In this document: piece by piece, positions 34,628 through 45,924 of the stretch
How positions within the stretch are numbered: position 1 is the first letter of the stretch
Layout: the number at the start of each line of letters is the position of its first letter
Assembly (NCBI GenBank): GCA_002914845.1
Contig: JXTC01000230.1
Coordinates: 233,023 to 297,022 of the forward strand
Origin: Trema orientale
Lineage: Eukaryota > Streptophyta > Magnoliopsida > Rosales > Cannabaceae
Direction of reading: 5' to 3'
DNA: 64,000 bases
Position numbers and translations under genes: made by a program
Notes under the pieces: generated by a model
Database searches by the model: none
The model's input: the letters and a program-made list of their open reading frames with translations, nothing else
What the model was told of the DNA's origin: nothing

Positions 34628-37616
34628 TATAGTGCCCAAGATTCTTACATACATATTAAGCCAATAATAAACATGTTCCAATTGCATGTTAGGCATCTAG
34701 AAGTCATTAATATCCATTTCATAGTAACATGCTCATTCTTTATGTTATGCATTTTTACATACATGCTATTATACTAATGATTGTCAAAGTGTCCCGATGC
34801 AGTGTAAAGGTTCAATACCCTCAGAGAGAGAGCTCGATGTGCTAAATGAATAAAGAATATACTTATGAAAGTAATACTATGTGCTCATGCATTAAAATCA
34901 AGTTTGTTCATAACTAGGTCAAATAGTAGTTTTCGGTAAAATGTAATTTTTACGCTTTTCAGAGCCGAATTCACTGTGTATTTAGCACGTCAAATAGCTT
35001 TAATTTAACATCTAGGACTCATTTATAGAATTTTATTTGTCGGCTCCAGGTAAGCACGAGGTGGCATTCACGACACTGATTTGTATTTTATTACACTATG
35101 CTAGCTTAGATTCAGCTTAATCGCGTAATGTCATTTTGTGCATTTCAGTTATTAAGTGCTAATACTATGTTTGCATTATTAATTGGAGTCTAATTGACTT
35201 ATTTTTATGTTTAATGATTGGTTATGGGGCCAGGTTTCACCATATTATAATAAGATTGGCCATATAGGATCATAAGTCAAAGTATGACTAGTTTTCACTT
35301 CCTAAGCTAGGTTTCACCAACTTTGGCTACACTTGAGTGTATGGGACTGACCAGTAACGCGGTGAGTATGCTAAGGATGTTTTAGAGCTTGACACATGGA
35401 AAGTAAGGAGCAAAATACTCAAAATATCCCTTAGAATTTAAGTATTGCTATTTCTTAGTCATTAAGTATCACTTTTAGACTAAATCTGGTCATTTCTTTC
35501 CCCTTTCTCTCCAGCCATGACCTGAGCCTCTCTAATACCTTTTTACACTTCTCTCAACTTCCCTTAACCATTTCTAAGAGTTTCCAAGCGGTAGAACTCA
35601 AGTTGGAGCTCTAAAACACAAGATAGAACAAAACTAGTCAAGGTAATTCTATTAGTTTTTCTTTCTAGGTCTTGTCCTTTAATTTCAATTCTCTACTTGT
35701 TCCCACTTAAATAATGATTTCTATAGGTTCTCTTGAGTCCTAGAATCAGATTCTAAGCCTTAGGAATCAGTTTGGTGGAGATAGAAGGCAAGAACTTCAG
35801 AAAAAGCTCAAACTAGTCAAGGTGAGCACTATGTAGGATTTTGAACTCATAGTTAATTTCTTTTGTTTCAGCTCTTAAACCAAAGCTATTATTTGATGAA
35901 TAATAGTCCTAGAAACTCTTATATATTGCTGGAATATAGAATTTAAGTGGGGAATTCAAGTTACATCTAGAGCCCCAAATTTGCTAATTGTGAATTCAAG
36001 TGTTTCCATGGATATATTAAGCTTTCTATACTTGTAATCTAATTTCCTCAACTTACAATGGATATGTCATAGATTCTATTATTTATTCTATTAATTTAAT
36101 TACTATTTGTAGCTATAGACAAGTGCACAAATTATTTTAAACTTGTCTAAATCAAAAAAGATTTCAAATGTGCTCCTATGTTAGTTTTGATGTTTCTTTT
36201 GATGTGTATATGTGGGAATTGGCTTGTGAAATATTATTACAGGTTTAAAACTATGATTTTAATCATGTGGGAATGTCCTAAAAATAGGGGAGGTGCTGTC
36301 CAAATGTTTTTAAAATGAAATGGCACCATTTAGGAGCAAGGACTAGTTTTTACAAAATTATGTGCCATTTTGGATCATTTTGTGCTAATGAACTAGCATT
36401 CATATTTTAATACTCTTGAACAGTTTTTCAATGATAGCTATTGATTTTCAAGTGCCTTAAGTGATTTTTATACTTCTGAGTCATTTTAAGATCAAATTTC
36501 CTAAATTGGTGAAAGTTTTGATTTCGGTCTTGTTCAAGTATCTTGACGCATTCTTTTGGCAAAATGTGCATCTAGAATAACAGTAATTTATGACAGGTGA
36601 TTAGTCTACCAATCTCTAGAGGATATTGACTCTTTCCACTAATAATTTCTACTCAGGACACGAGGTAAGTAAAGACTTACAACTGCATCACAAGAACTAC
36701 ATGGAAGATGTCATTATGTGAAACTTACTTATTCTTGAAAGTTATAAAATGGCATGTGCATGACACGTCTTGCATGCAAATTGAGAATTTTATTACAAAG
36801 TATTTGAAAGTAAGTACCATTGTACTAATTTTATAAGATAAATTTTAAGTACAATTGCTAGTCTGTCGGAGCTGGGTAGGTAAGTTTGTTGATGCAGACT
36901 CTCCCGTTGAAGCGAGACTTGAGGATCTTATGATGTGTCTCGTTGAAGTAGGACAATATTAGCGCGGGGTGGGATGCTCCTTTGATGAGGGAAGGAGTTT
37001 TCAAAAACCTCACACGACGGTCGCACCTTATTTTTACTCTTGGCTAGAGTTTCTACCCAATGTTATCACGGCCTATCGACTTATGGGACTAGCAGTGTGC
37101 TAAGAGGCCCAACTATGAATAATTTTTAAGGAAGATACATGGACTCAAATGTTTAAGAAAGAAAATGGTACAATGAGAACTTTATGGGATTTTAAAGCAT
37201 ACATAAGCATGCATAATTTTTACTTACTGAGCTTTAGCTCATTTTAGTCTTGTGATGCAGATAAGGAGGCACATTTTGGTGTTAACTAGCTGGTTGCCTG
37301 GCTTGTCTTTTGTCGCTGTGATCATACAGATGTGGACGAGCTTGAACTGTGGGCGACATGTTTTATTAGTTTCAGATATTTTGGTATAATGTAAATACTA
37401 CCACTGATGGCAAAATAGGCTGGTGAAAACTTCTTTTAATAGTACATTTTATAAAGATACTTTTAACAAGAAATGCCATACAGTTACTTTGTTTAAAGGT
37501 TTTAGAAAGTTCAAATTTACCCACTTTTTTATAAAACTAAAGATAATATTTAAGAAAAAATAACACTTCCTAGTTTGGCTGTATATGACAATATGGTTAA
37601 ACTATGGGGCGTTACA
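34628..37616 (+). mobile_element. Tekay/Del-like Ty3 solo LTR, 2,989 bp, target duplication ATAAA
   Basis: Inserted into the family X LTR, whose reading continues on either side. ATAAA flanks it at 34623-34627 and 37617-37621. It ends GGGGCGTTACA, the inverted form of the usual Tekay start, and begins TATAGTGCCCAA, which matches the inverted end in 8 of 12 positions, with TG changed to TA. An ACTCAGGACACGAGGTAAG block near 36650 and a TTACTGAGCTTTAGCTCATTTT block near 37226 are typical of this LTR type. No coding region and no second LTR, so it is a solo LTR. Confidence 0.75.
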
Positions 37617-37621
37617 ATAAA

Positions 37622-37718
37622 TCATGGAACCTTTTGATATTTACTACTGCACCAATAATTAAAACATTATCACAAATAACTATTCATGAAATTTCACTTT
37701 ATTAAATATCCAAAATAT
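37622..37718 (-). mobile_element. LTR (family X), minus-oriented copy, remainder
   Basis: About 100 bases that continue the copy broken off at 34627. They form a near-palindrome with 37767-37870 of the next LTR (TCATGGAAC, CACCAATAATT, TTATCACAAATA and TTATTAAATATCC blocks in inverted order). The outermost 50 bases of this copy are missing where the next LTR starts. Confidence 0.7.
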
Positions 37719-38839
37719 TGTTAAGATGATGCCCAAAAAGTGTTTATTATTTATGGATATTTATTGAATATTTTAGATATTTAATAAAGAGATATTTCAT
37801 GCATAGTATTTGTGATAATATTTCGATTATTGGTACACTAGTAAATGTCAAAAGTTCCATGATTTATTCATTAGAAAAATATTTTAATACAATTTTCTTT
37901 ATTAAAGTTAAGACATATTTTCTTTAATCAAATCAAATAAGATTATTTACAACTAATAAGAGAAGCTTGAAACTTCTCTTGGATCATATTACAAGACTTT
38001 ATGCATTTATATTATGTCTTAATCTATATTGGTATGACCATATGTAAAAAAAGTCTTAGTGTGCAAACATCGAACATGAGCCATATGAAATATGTTCTTG
38101 TAATAAGTTCCGTTAACGAGAACATATTCTCACAAACTTGATAATTACCGCATGCCTTTCTTAATCCACATGCCTTTGTCTTTTGTAGTTTGAATTAAAT
38201 AAGTCCTGTGGGTCCCCAATCTATACCAACATTTTGGGCTACAAGAGATCAATTGGGCTCAAATAGTTTTCTGAGCAATTACACAAAAAAGGAGAAAAAG
38301 ACTGGATTGATGAGTGGGCCATGGGGCCCACCACACTGCTAAAATAGCAATAAAATTCGGCTAGTCCATGACCCCTAGGGCTGGCCAAATTTCCTCCTTA
38401 AAGAGGGGCTTATAAAAGGCTCCTCCCCCTTCGTTGCGTGTTGATTCAGTTTTTGACTGAAACATAAGCTTCGTGGCTGCACAGTTAACTAAGTGAAAAG
38501 TGAAAGGAAGAAATTCTTGGAGCCATCATTGGAGGCCATTGAAGTTCTTGAATTCTCACTTAGAGATTGATTAAGATCGAGGTGCCCACACACCTCTACA
38601 GTTAGAAACTTGGTGAATAAGAAGAAAGACTCTTTGGTTGAGGTACACAATCTCTTGTGTGTATTTAGACCATAACAAAAGATCTAAAAAGATTTTATGA
38701 AAAAATATAATCCGGAAAATTTTTTGTTTTCCATGTTTCTGCTCATCTTTGATTTTGTCATATTTTTCATAAATTATAACCAATAAATATTCAATAAATA
38801 TCTATAAATAATAAATAATTTTTGGGCATAATCCTAACA
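37719..38839 (+). mobile_element. LTR (family X), complete plus-oriented copy, 1,121 bp
   Basis: Starts TGTTAAGATGATGCCCAAAAA and ends TTTTTGGGCATAATCCTAACA, inverted termini that match over about 20 bases. Flanks are AATAT and CATAT (4 of 5). A TATA box TATAAAAG at 38411-38418 fixes plus orientation, with U3 of about 690 bases. No internal domain, so a solo LTR. It lies head to head with the minus-oriented copy on its left. Confidence 0.75.
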
Positions 38840-38844
38840 CATAT

Positions 38845-39558
38845 AACCTCTTACAATGAGAATCAAGAAATCGAATATTGAGCTTAAATTAGAAAAACCT
38901 TCAGATATCTCGGAGCATAAGTAGTCTCCGACAACGATTTTGGAGTAAAACTCCATAAATGATCTAATAGAGGTTTTCAATGGCTCGTTTTGACTCGTCA
39001 TTATTTGAATTTGCACTTCTGATTGATTCATTGAAAGAGATTCTGCCAACTCCAATCCACTATAATAACAAACTCTCCAGATCTGAATAAAAAATAATAC
39101 AGATTTGGAAGACAACCACACCATTAACTCATAAAAAACTAAAAACAACTCAAACTACCACCGATCTAGATTTGGATGTACTAAAACCATCTAGATCTTG
39201 ATGGATTATTACCTCTCCAAATGGAAGGATTGTTTGAAAATAAAAATAAAAATAGGACAAGAAACTAAAAAAAACTTATATCGGAGAGAGAGAAGATCCC
39301 CTTCCCGGTAAAGGAGGCATTTACTAAGAGAGGAGGCAAGATGGAATTATAGAGGCTATCTGCACTTGCAAAGTTCTACGAAGGAAAGGGAGAGGGAACC
39401 GAATTCAAGGTCGCTTTTAAACTCCTAATAAAAGTTAGATAGATGCCATTTTTCACCTCCCATTTCTAATTTATTAACTTCAAAAGTCAATTCTTAAATT
39501 CAATAAATATTGTTCAAAATGGCAAACAAAAAATGTTTTCTAGGGCATAACCCCAACA
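38845..39558 (+). mobile_element. LTR-like fragment ending in GGGCATAACCCCAACA
   Basis: The end at 39558 resembles that of family X (GGGCATAATCCTAACA), but the body is different. It begins where the previous LTR stops, so its left part was lost or replaced. Non-coding. Confidence 0.4.
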
Positions 39559-40325
39559 GGTTTAGCATGGAGTTTTCTTATATGAGTTTTCTTTATATTG
39601 CTAGAGATGTTTAAATTCGGTATAACATATTATGTTCTATGGTCTCTTTATTTCTGCTACTTGAATATTCTAGATGAGCGTAAAAACTAATGTACTTTTT
39701 TCTTTCGCTATAAAAGGAAGAAAACTGACAATTATCAAAATGAATAGTAAAAAAGGTTACCCGCTCTAATTTCTCAAAGATACGTGATTGAACTTTGTAT
39801 ATTTCTCTTTAGTCCAGTGGTTGTAATTTTAGTTTGAAATATTGCATTTATGTTTCTTGTAATTTGTTTTGTGTTGTGGTCTAATGCTGGAATCTAGTTG
39901 ATCAATCATTCAGCCTCACTATTTTGTCACTTGCGTCTTTAAAAATGGGTTTTCTTCTATCGTTTTCATTATGTGATGAGCTCCATTACATGTCATCCAA
40001 ATTTGGATGAGGCACAAGTACAACCGAGGAAAAAAGGAAGATGCGTTGGAGGCATTGAGAGAGACTTTGTCAAGGGAGGAAAGATGGAAGCATGGGATTT
40101 CCAGACTTAAAGAGCTTTCAACCAATCTTTATTGGTAAAAAAGGGCTGGAGGCTTATCAAATATCAAGTATCAAGTATCCGGACTCTTTGATGTCCAGAG
40201 TCGTGAAGCACAAATATATTTCCCAAACTGTTCTTTTTTGAATGCAAAAGAAGGAGAGTAAACTGATACTTGAAGCTTTAAATCTGGGACTGAGACGGAG
40301 GATTGGCGATGGAGTCCAGGTTTTG
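39559..40325. other. no gene recognised
   Basis: AT-rich; possibly further decayed copia sequence leading to the integrase remnant at 40330, but no motif is readable. Confidence 0.4.
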
Positions 40326-40535
40326 TCTTATTTTTCTTGCATGTGCTAATATGCCCCTAAAAATTTGTGATGAAGCTTTTCGTGCTCAAGTTTACTTGAT
40401 TAATAGACTTCCCACTCCCAATTAGTCTATCCTCAAAACTTTTGGTTGTGCATATTATCCCAACATTAGGCCCTTCAATAGACATAAGATAGAATTAAAG
40501 TCAGATCGATGTACTTTTCGGGCATGTTTGGATGG
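40326..40535 (+). mobile_element. Ty1/copia fragment (integrase C-terminal part)
   Basis: Reads MPLKICDEAFRAQVYLINRL, PTPN, a stop, SILKTFGCAYYPNIRPFN and KSDRCTF. These match copia integrase (DEAFxTAVYLINRLPTP, then FLKVFGCxCYPNLRPYN), with about 20 codons deleted between the two halves. A non-functional remnant. Confidence 0.75.
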
Positions 40536-40837
40536 CGGGATAAAATTGAAAGTAGATAGTATTAAATTAATGTCATGTTTGAAGTATGAATATGAGGTAA
40601 ATAGATAGGATTAAAATAATTCACTTAAAAAATAAGTATCCTTAGAAAGGATAATTTTATTCTTGAGAATTTGAGATTGAGATAGATTAGAAATTTGCTT
40701 AAAAATAATAGAAAATAAATACGATTTTTAACAAACAAAAAAAAAGATGGCAAGGGGAAATGTTAGGCAAATGAGTTATATATTTTCTTGAAATTTTGAT
40801 ATAAAGCAAGACGTACTTGTGAGTATAATTTTGCATA

Positions 40838-41025
40838 GGATAATGCTTGAGGTACCAATTTTTGTACTTAATTTTTAATACTAACACATGTGGCATATGA
40901 TTTGTTATCACTCGATTGGTGATAATGTTTAATCTATTTGTGGTAAGTTTTAACCTACCAATTAGTTAATGACAACTTACACGCCATATGTGTTGGTACA
41001 AAAATTGAGATATGTAGTATTATCT
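40838..41025. mobile_element. MITE, 188 bp, with 9 bp target duplication
   Basis: Flanked by TTTTGCATA on both sides (40829-40837 and 41026-41034). The left end GGATAATGCTTGAGGTACC pairs with the inverted right end AGATAATACTACATATCTC, and the arms continue through CAATTTTTGTAC and ACACATGTGGCATATG. A 9 bp duplication suggests a Mutator-type MITE. Confidence 0.75.
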
Positions 41026-41234
41026 TTTTGCATATAGAAGTAAAGAAATTTGATGTTTATGTAAAAGGTGCAATAAGTTACCAGTTGTAATTAATTACTT
41101 AAAAATAGGGTGAGAAAAAGTGAAAATAAATACAAAAACGACATGCGTTTAAGTCGCCGGTGGCCATATATAGTTAAAAAAACTTCAGCCCCAAAGTAGC
41201 CTATGTAGTCTGTGCTCTCTAGTCTACCATACAT

Positions 41235-41359
41235 NNNNNNNNNNNNNNNNNNNNNNNNNNNNNNNNNNNNNNNNNNNNNNNNNNNNNNNNNNNNNNNNNN
41301 NNNNNNNNNNNNNNNNNNNNNNNNNNNNNNNNNNNNNNNNNNNNNNNNNNNNNNNNNNN
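41235..41359. other. assembly gap, 125 N
   Basis: Unsequenced. It falls about 450 bases before the first coding exon of the cystatin-like gene, so the promoter of that gene is probably in or next to it. Confidence 0.95.
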
Positions 41360-41465
41360 TGTGTACCTCACAAACACGTTGGCTAGCTATATAATCTCTC
41401 TCGACTCTCACTTCCCTTATTTCCCAATTTCAGAATTCAGATTTAGAAACGCGAATAGAAGAAAA

Positions 41466-41555
41466 GATCTCTCTCTCGACCGGACTCTCTCTCTCTCTCT
41501 CTCTCGACCGGACTTTCTCCATGTAACGCACTCTGATCTCTCTCTCGAGTTATCT
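41466..41555 (+). repeat. CT-rich repeat (CTCTCTCTCGACCGGACT), probable 5' leader
   Basis: CTCTCTCGACCGGAC occurs twice and CTCTCTCTCGAG once, around a (CT)n run. CT-rich stretches like this are common in plant 5' untranslated exons just downstream of the transcription start. It lies between the gap and the first coding exon of the next gene. Confidence 0.5.
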
Positions 41556-41811
41556 TCTTTTTCTTTCTTTAATTCTCTTTTAGGGTTTAGTAGATGTTTT
41601 CCCTTTTTCCTTTCTTCTCTGTTTGGCTGCCGAGAAACAAAGAGAAAGTGGAGTTCTTGATTTTCTTTTTTTTTTTTTTTATTGGAATTAGGGAATATAA
41701 TGTAATTGGATTCATGTTATGTTGTTTTTTCGTTTTATATGTATATTTTGCTGACATTCTATATATATATATATATAAAATATGTACATATGCTTTGAAA
41801 TTAATCAGATA

Positions 41812-44324
41812 ATGGATCCATGCCCGCTTGGCAATAGAAGCAAATCCGATGCAAACCTTGCTAACGTCGAGAAGCATAAGGACCAAGACTGCCCTTCCAA
41901 GGTAATTATTGGTGTTTTCTTTGCAATAATTTTTTTTTTTTTTTTTTCGTATTGTCTTTTTTTCGCGTGACAAGGAAGTTTGATTATGGTTTTCGTTGTA
42001 TGCATATATGTGTATTTTATATTTATATATATGTAGCTTTTTTATATGCATAGACTGACATTCCAAGGTGAATGTAGAACAAGAAAAAGTGGGCTCTTTT
42101 TAAATTAATGAGATATTCTTTTGTTATTTTTTACGATTTTTATTTACATAAATCCTAATGTTTTAAAGGTCTTAAGGATTATTATGATATTGTTTTGAAG
42201 CCAATGGATCAAGTCTTCTCTTATGAGGTATTGTCTACTACTTTTGGAGGTCATCTTGTTTTTCCTGATGCGTTTTATTTATTTATTTATTTTTATTGTT
42301 GTTTTCTATTGACACTCCAATTTTTCAAGCAGCAAACCGCAGGGTTTTGTTATCGTAGTGATTTCAGCAACAGTGTGTCCTATCCCAGAAGTTACATCAA
42401 CCTCTCTGAGCCTGTGTTTGAGCGTTTTTGGAATTCAAAATTATTCCACGAAATTTTTCAGGTATTTTTGAATTTTTAGTTTCGGAATTCTGATCTTTAA
42501 GATACCTATTTTAAGATATAGGCCTCCACTAATTTCTTTTCATTACTATGGAAGTAAATTTCTTTTTCCCAAAAGTATTTTATTTTTTATTTTTGAGACC
42601 TTTTTGGTTCTCTATGTTTATACTGACATTCTAAGGTTTGAAAGCAGATAGTGAAGTCATGTTCACATGCCAAACATAATATAAGAAATTCCAAGCCGGA
42701 CCTTGATAATCTTGGGAAGGATGAAGAGCAAGTTTTGGCCCCTGAGGTATTGGCTTCTTTAAGGTTATGGTGTTTTTCTACAAGGGATTCATATTCTCTT
42801 TATACATGAGATTTTGAAAATGAGATGGTCATTTTTTAATGTTTTCCATATTCTATGTAGATATATATATATATATATATGTATGTATATTGACATTCTA
42901 TGATTTTATAGCAGATAATTGATCCATGCCCACACGCTAAACATCATGATAGCAGAAAATTGGAGCAACACCTTGCTAACCTCGAGAAACATAGGGATAA
43001 AGACTGGCCTTCCGAGGTAATTAATGGTGTTTCCAGACAAGGATTTGATTTTCTTTTTTTTTTTCCCTCCTTTGAAAGTAACGGTGTTTTCCTAACAATG
43101 AAATTCTGTTTTGGTTTTCATTTTATATACACTCAGATATATTTATATATGTATATATATACACACACATATATATAGATGTCTATTTGTATATGCATTG
43201 ACTGACATTCCAAGGTCCAAATGTAGAACAAGGATCCAAGTCCACATAAGAAAAAGCTTGTTCACAGAGATGCTTTCAGGCAAGAGCTGATCATGTGTCT
43301 TCGTAAGGAGCGAGAGTACAGACAGAAACAGGAACAGGAACAGAAACAGAAACAGAAACAGCAGGCTTATGAGATGTATTGCGAACAACATTACCTTAGA
43401 CAGGAAATCGAGATTTGGGTAATATTGTCTACTTTTTACTGTGGAAGTCATGTTTTTTTTCCTGTCATCGCTTTCTTGTCTTTTGTTGCATCAAATTTCT
43501 GTTTTTTGTTTCATCAAACTTTTTAAATGTGATGGTCTCCAGTTATATTTAACGTTAGAGGCATATACTAATATTATGATGTTTGAAAATGAAATTAAAG
43601 GTACCAAACTCGGATAAACGAAGTTTTGAGGAGAATGTTGCCTGCCTCGAGAAGATTAATGAATTGGTTTATAGGCAACAAAAGCAAGTCCGCGCTTATA
43701 AGGTATTGTCTTCTTTATCTTTCCTTTTTTTTTTTTCCTTTCATTTTTATTGTATCTATTATTTTAAATCACTGATTGTGAAAGTTATGTTTTTACTTTT
43801 TCCTATCAGGGCTTTCATATTGATGAGGATCTTCGCGATCTGGGTGGTCGACTCATTTTGCCAGTTGATTTAGATGATGAATATATGAATAAGATTGTGA
43901 AAGACGCTGCAGTATTTGCTGTTGAGAAGTACAACCAAACTGAGGTGTTCCTTTTTTCCTTCAAACTTTCATTAGTTATTGTTTATTATAATATGTATTA
44001 TTAAATGGCTTTTTGGCTTATAAGTGCATGTATTAGATTAGTTAAAGGTCGAAGAGAGGATATACTATAACACACATTTGGATTGTGTTGCAGTGTAAGG
44101 ATATCGAGCTTGAAAGAGTTGTGAAAGCAAATTCAAAACTAGTTGGCGGATATAGATTCTATTTGACATTAGAGGCAAATGATGGGCTTTTCTACGAGGC
44201 TAAGGTATATAGTAGGTTCGGTGGTCGTAGCAAGACATGTTCACTTTTTAGACTTGCCAAGTATTATCCCCTTGTTTCCAAGAAAAAAAAAATTACTCTC
44301 CAGAAGTGTGAAAATGGGCAATGA
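41812..44324 (+). CDS. modular protein with repeated N-terminal exons and a cystatin-like C-terminal domain (about 9 exons)
   Basis: Model: 41812-41901, 42177-42227, 42333-42461, 42648-42746, 42915-43016, 43227-43418, 43601-43702, 43810-43944, 44094-44324; all introns phase 0 with GT-AG ends; 376 aa. Exons 1, 4 and 5 encode related modules of 30-34 residues (start DPCPHAKH-like, end LEKHRDKDWPSE-like); exons 6 and 7 share parts of it. Exon 6 has a charged QKQEQ stretch that could form a coiled coil. The last two exons give a cystatin fold: AVFAVEKYN (289-297, like the LARFAVxxxN signature of phytocystatins), then ERVVKANSKLVGG and YLTLEANDGLFYEAKVY. The protease-binding QxVxG is KLVGG (315-319), and the C-terminal Pro-Trp is missing, so inhibition of cysteine proteases is doubtful. 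It resembles plant cystatin/monellin superfamily proteins of unknown function. Exons 2 and 3 are the least certain. No stop in any exon. Confidence 0.65.
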
Positions 44325-45329
44325 GGCAGGTGTTCAAATGTTTTTGCAAATACCAAGGCCTTCTTTCTCTTTTTTTGTTTAAATTTCGATTTTTGGATTT
44401 AAAAACAGATATTATGAGTTTTGTTTGCGCGTGATCATAATTTTGGAGCTTGGTGTAAAAGTTGGCATTGGCGCACATTAATAAATATACGTGTTGCGGG
44501 GCAAGTAATAATGCCAAGCCTGGTTTTTTTTTTATTTTTTTATTTTTCATGCCAGGTACAGAATTTTTTTTTTTTTTTTCATTTCTAATGTGCAATTAAT
44601 TGGAGGTATAGAGGACATGACCTCGTAGTGGGTTATATGAGCTGGGAATACCGGGTTGCACCATATTTCTTCCTTTAGCTTAAATGTTCATCGGACCATA
44701 TACATTAGAATGTATGAGCTCTAAACATTCTTTTGACTCTTATCTCCTTTCTTTGAGCATGACTCTTAATCATGTTAGCTTGTAGACAGGATTTGCAAGT
44801 TGGTAAGTCTTGTACGTCTACATGTCTTAAAGGTCGCTTACTAATCTCTTCATCCTATTTAGTTTAATGTGACAAAAGTATAAGTGCCAAAGGTAAGTTT
44901 CAGTGTTACCGTGCTTTTTTTCCCCCCTATGGTGCGGTGATAGGGTTTTTGGTTGATCGTTTGCTAATGAACCAAAACAAATTCGTTTATTATTTTTACT
45001 AATGATAACATTGTCACTAAAAGAAACAAAATAACTTTCACTAAACAAAATGTGTACTGAAATGAAATATCTCCTAAAACTTGGAACATAATAACAGTCT
45101 TTTAAAACTAAATCCTAAAACTATCAAAAGAAAGATGGACTCCTCCCACTGCATAAATTGAGACAAGCGCAGATTAAGCTCCCCACACTTGGCTTTCTGG
45201 TCTCAAGGATCCTGTGCAAGGAATTAGAAACATAGTCAGGCTCTAGAATCTACAATCTAGGAATTAATAGAATCTACCAAATAACAAGTTTCTATGTAAT
45301 ACGAATTACCTTTTGCCTCCTTATTTTTA
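44325..45329. other. no gene recognised
   Basis: 3' flank of the cystatin-like gene, then T-rich runs near 44520-44600 and AT-rich sequence. The last part may be the edge of a copia gag region. Nothing coding is supported. Confidence 0.4.
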
Positions 45330-45621
45330 GTTAGGTAGTCTTGACAGTTTGTCTTCCAGCGTCCTTTGGCCCCATAATGGAAGCACTTGCCTTTTAGCTT
45401 CCTTCTTTCCTAATCTTCTTGTTTGGTCTACATGTTTTCTTCTGCTGCTGCTTCTTGCCTTTTCTTTTCAGATTAGGCTTAATAGCTTTAGAATCCACCT
45501 TCTCAGCATTATGAGCCTCGGATTTCTCGGACTAATAGCTTCCAATTTGAAGATCCTAGTGCTACTTCCAAATAACTCTTGCAGAGAATACATTATGTTC
45601 TAAGCATGGTTCATCCCTTCG
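45330..45621 (-). mobile_element. Ty1/copia gag fragment (zinc knuckle region)
   Basis: Minus strand reads KGKCFHYGAKGRWKTNC near 45395-45345, a copia nucleocapsid knuckle (normally KCFHCGxxGHWKRNC) with the second Cys and the His lost. Upstream in reading direction a LQELFGSSTRIF stretch (45590-45545) resembles gag. Stops and frameshifts are present. A small LTR (45622-45912) interrupts it at the upper side. Confidence 0.6.
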
Positions 45622-45912
45622 TGTTGCTATTGCAATACTTCTGTCATGGATGCTATAACACAACATATAGCCATTATAACAAAATTTTCCCGTATTATGA
45701 ACGCATTTATCTCTACTTGACTAGAAAGATGTATCAGATTTTGATGAATGCTTATTTCATCTTTTCATTCATAATTGTATTGAATAATTACAATGAATAT
45801 ATACATGAAAGTTGAGACAAATAGCCTACAAACAAATTCCTCAAAACAGGAAGGAACAAACTCCCTAGAAACAAGGAAGAAAACATGGACCGAATTCTTG
45901 TCTATTTCAACA
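45622..45912 (-). mobile_element. 3' LTR of the copia element, 291 bp (copy 1)
   Basis: Minus strand starts TGTTGAAATAGACAAG and ends AGCAACA, with inverted TGTTG...CAACA termini. It is preceded by the polypurine tract CTTGAGGGAGAG (45924-45913). Short LTRs with this PPT are typical of the Ale/Retrofit lineage of copia elements. Bordering CTTCG on the lower side is the candidate target duplication. Confidence 0.8.
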
Positions 45913-45924
45913 CTCTCCCTCAAG

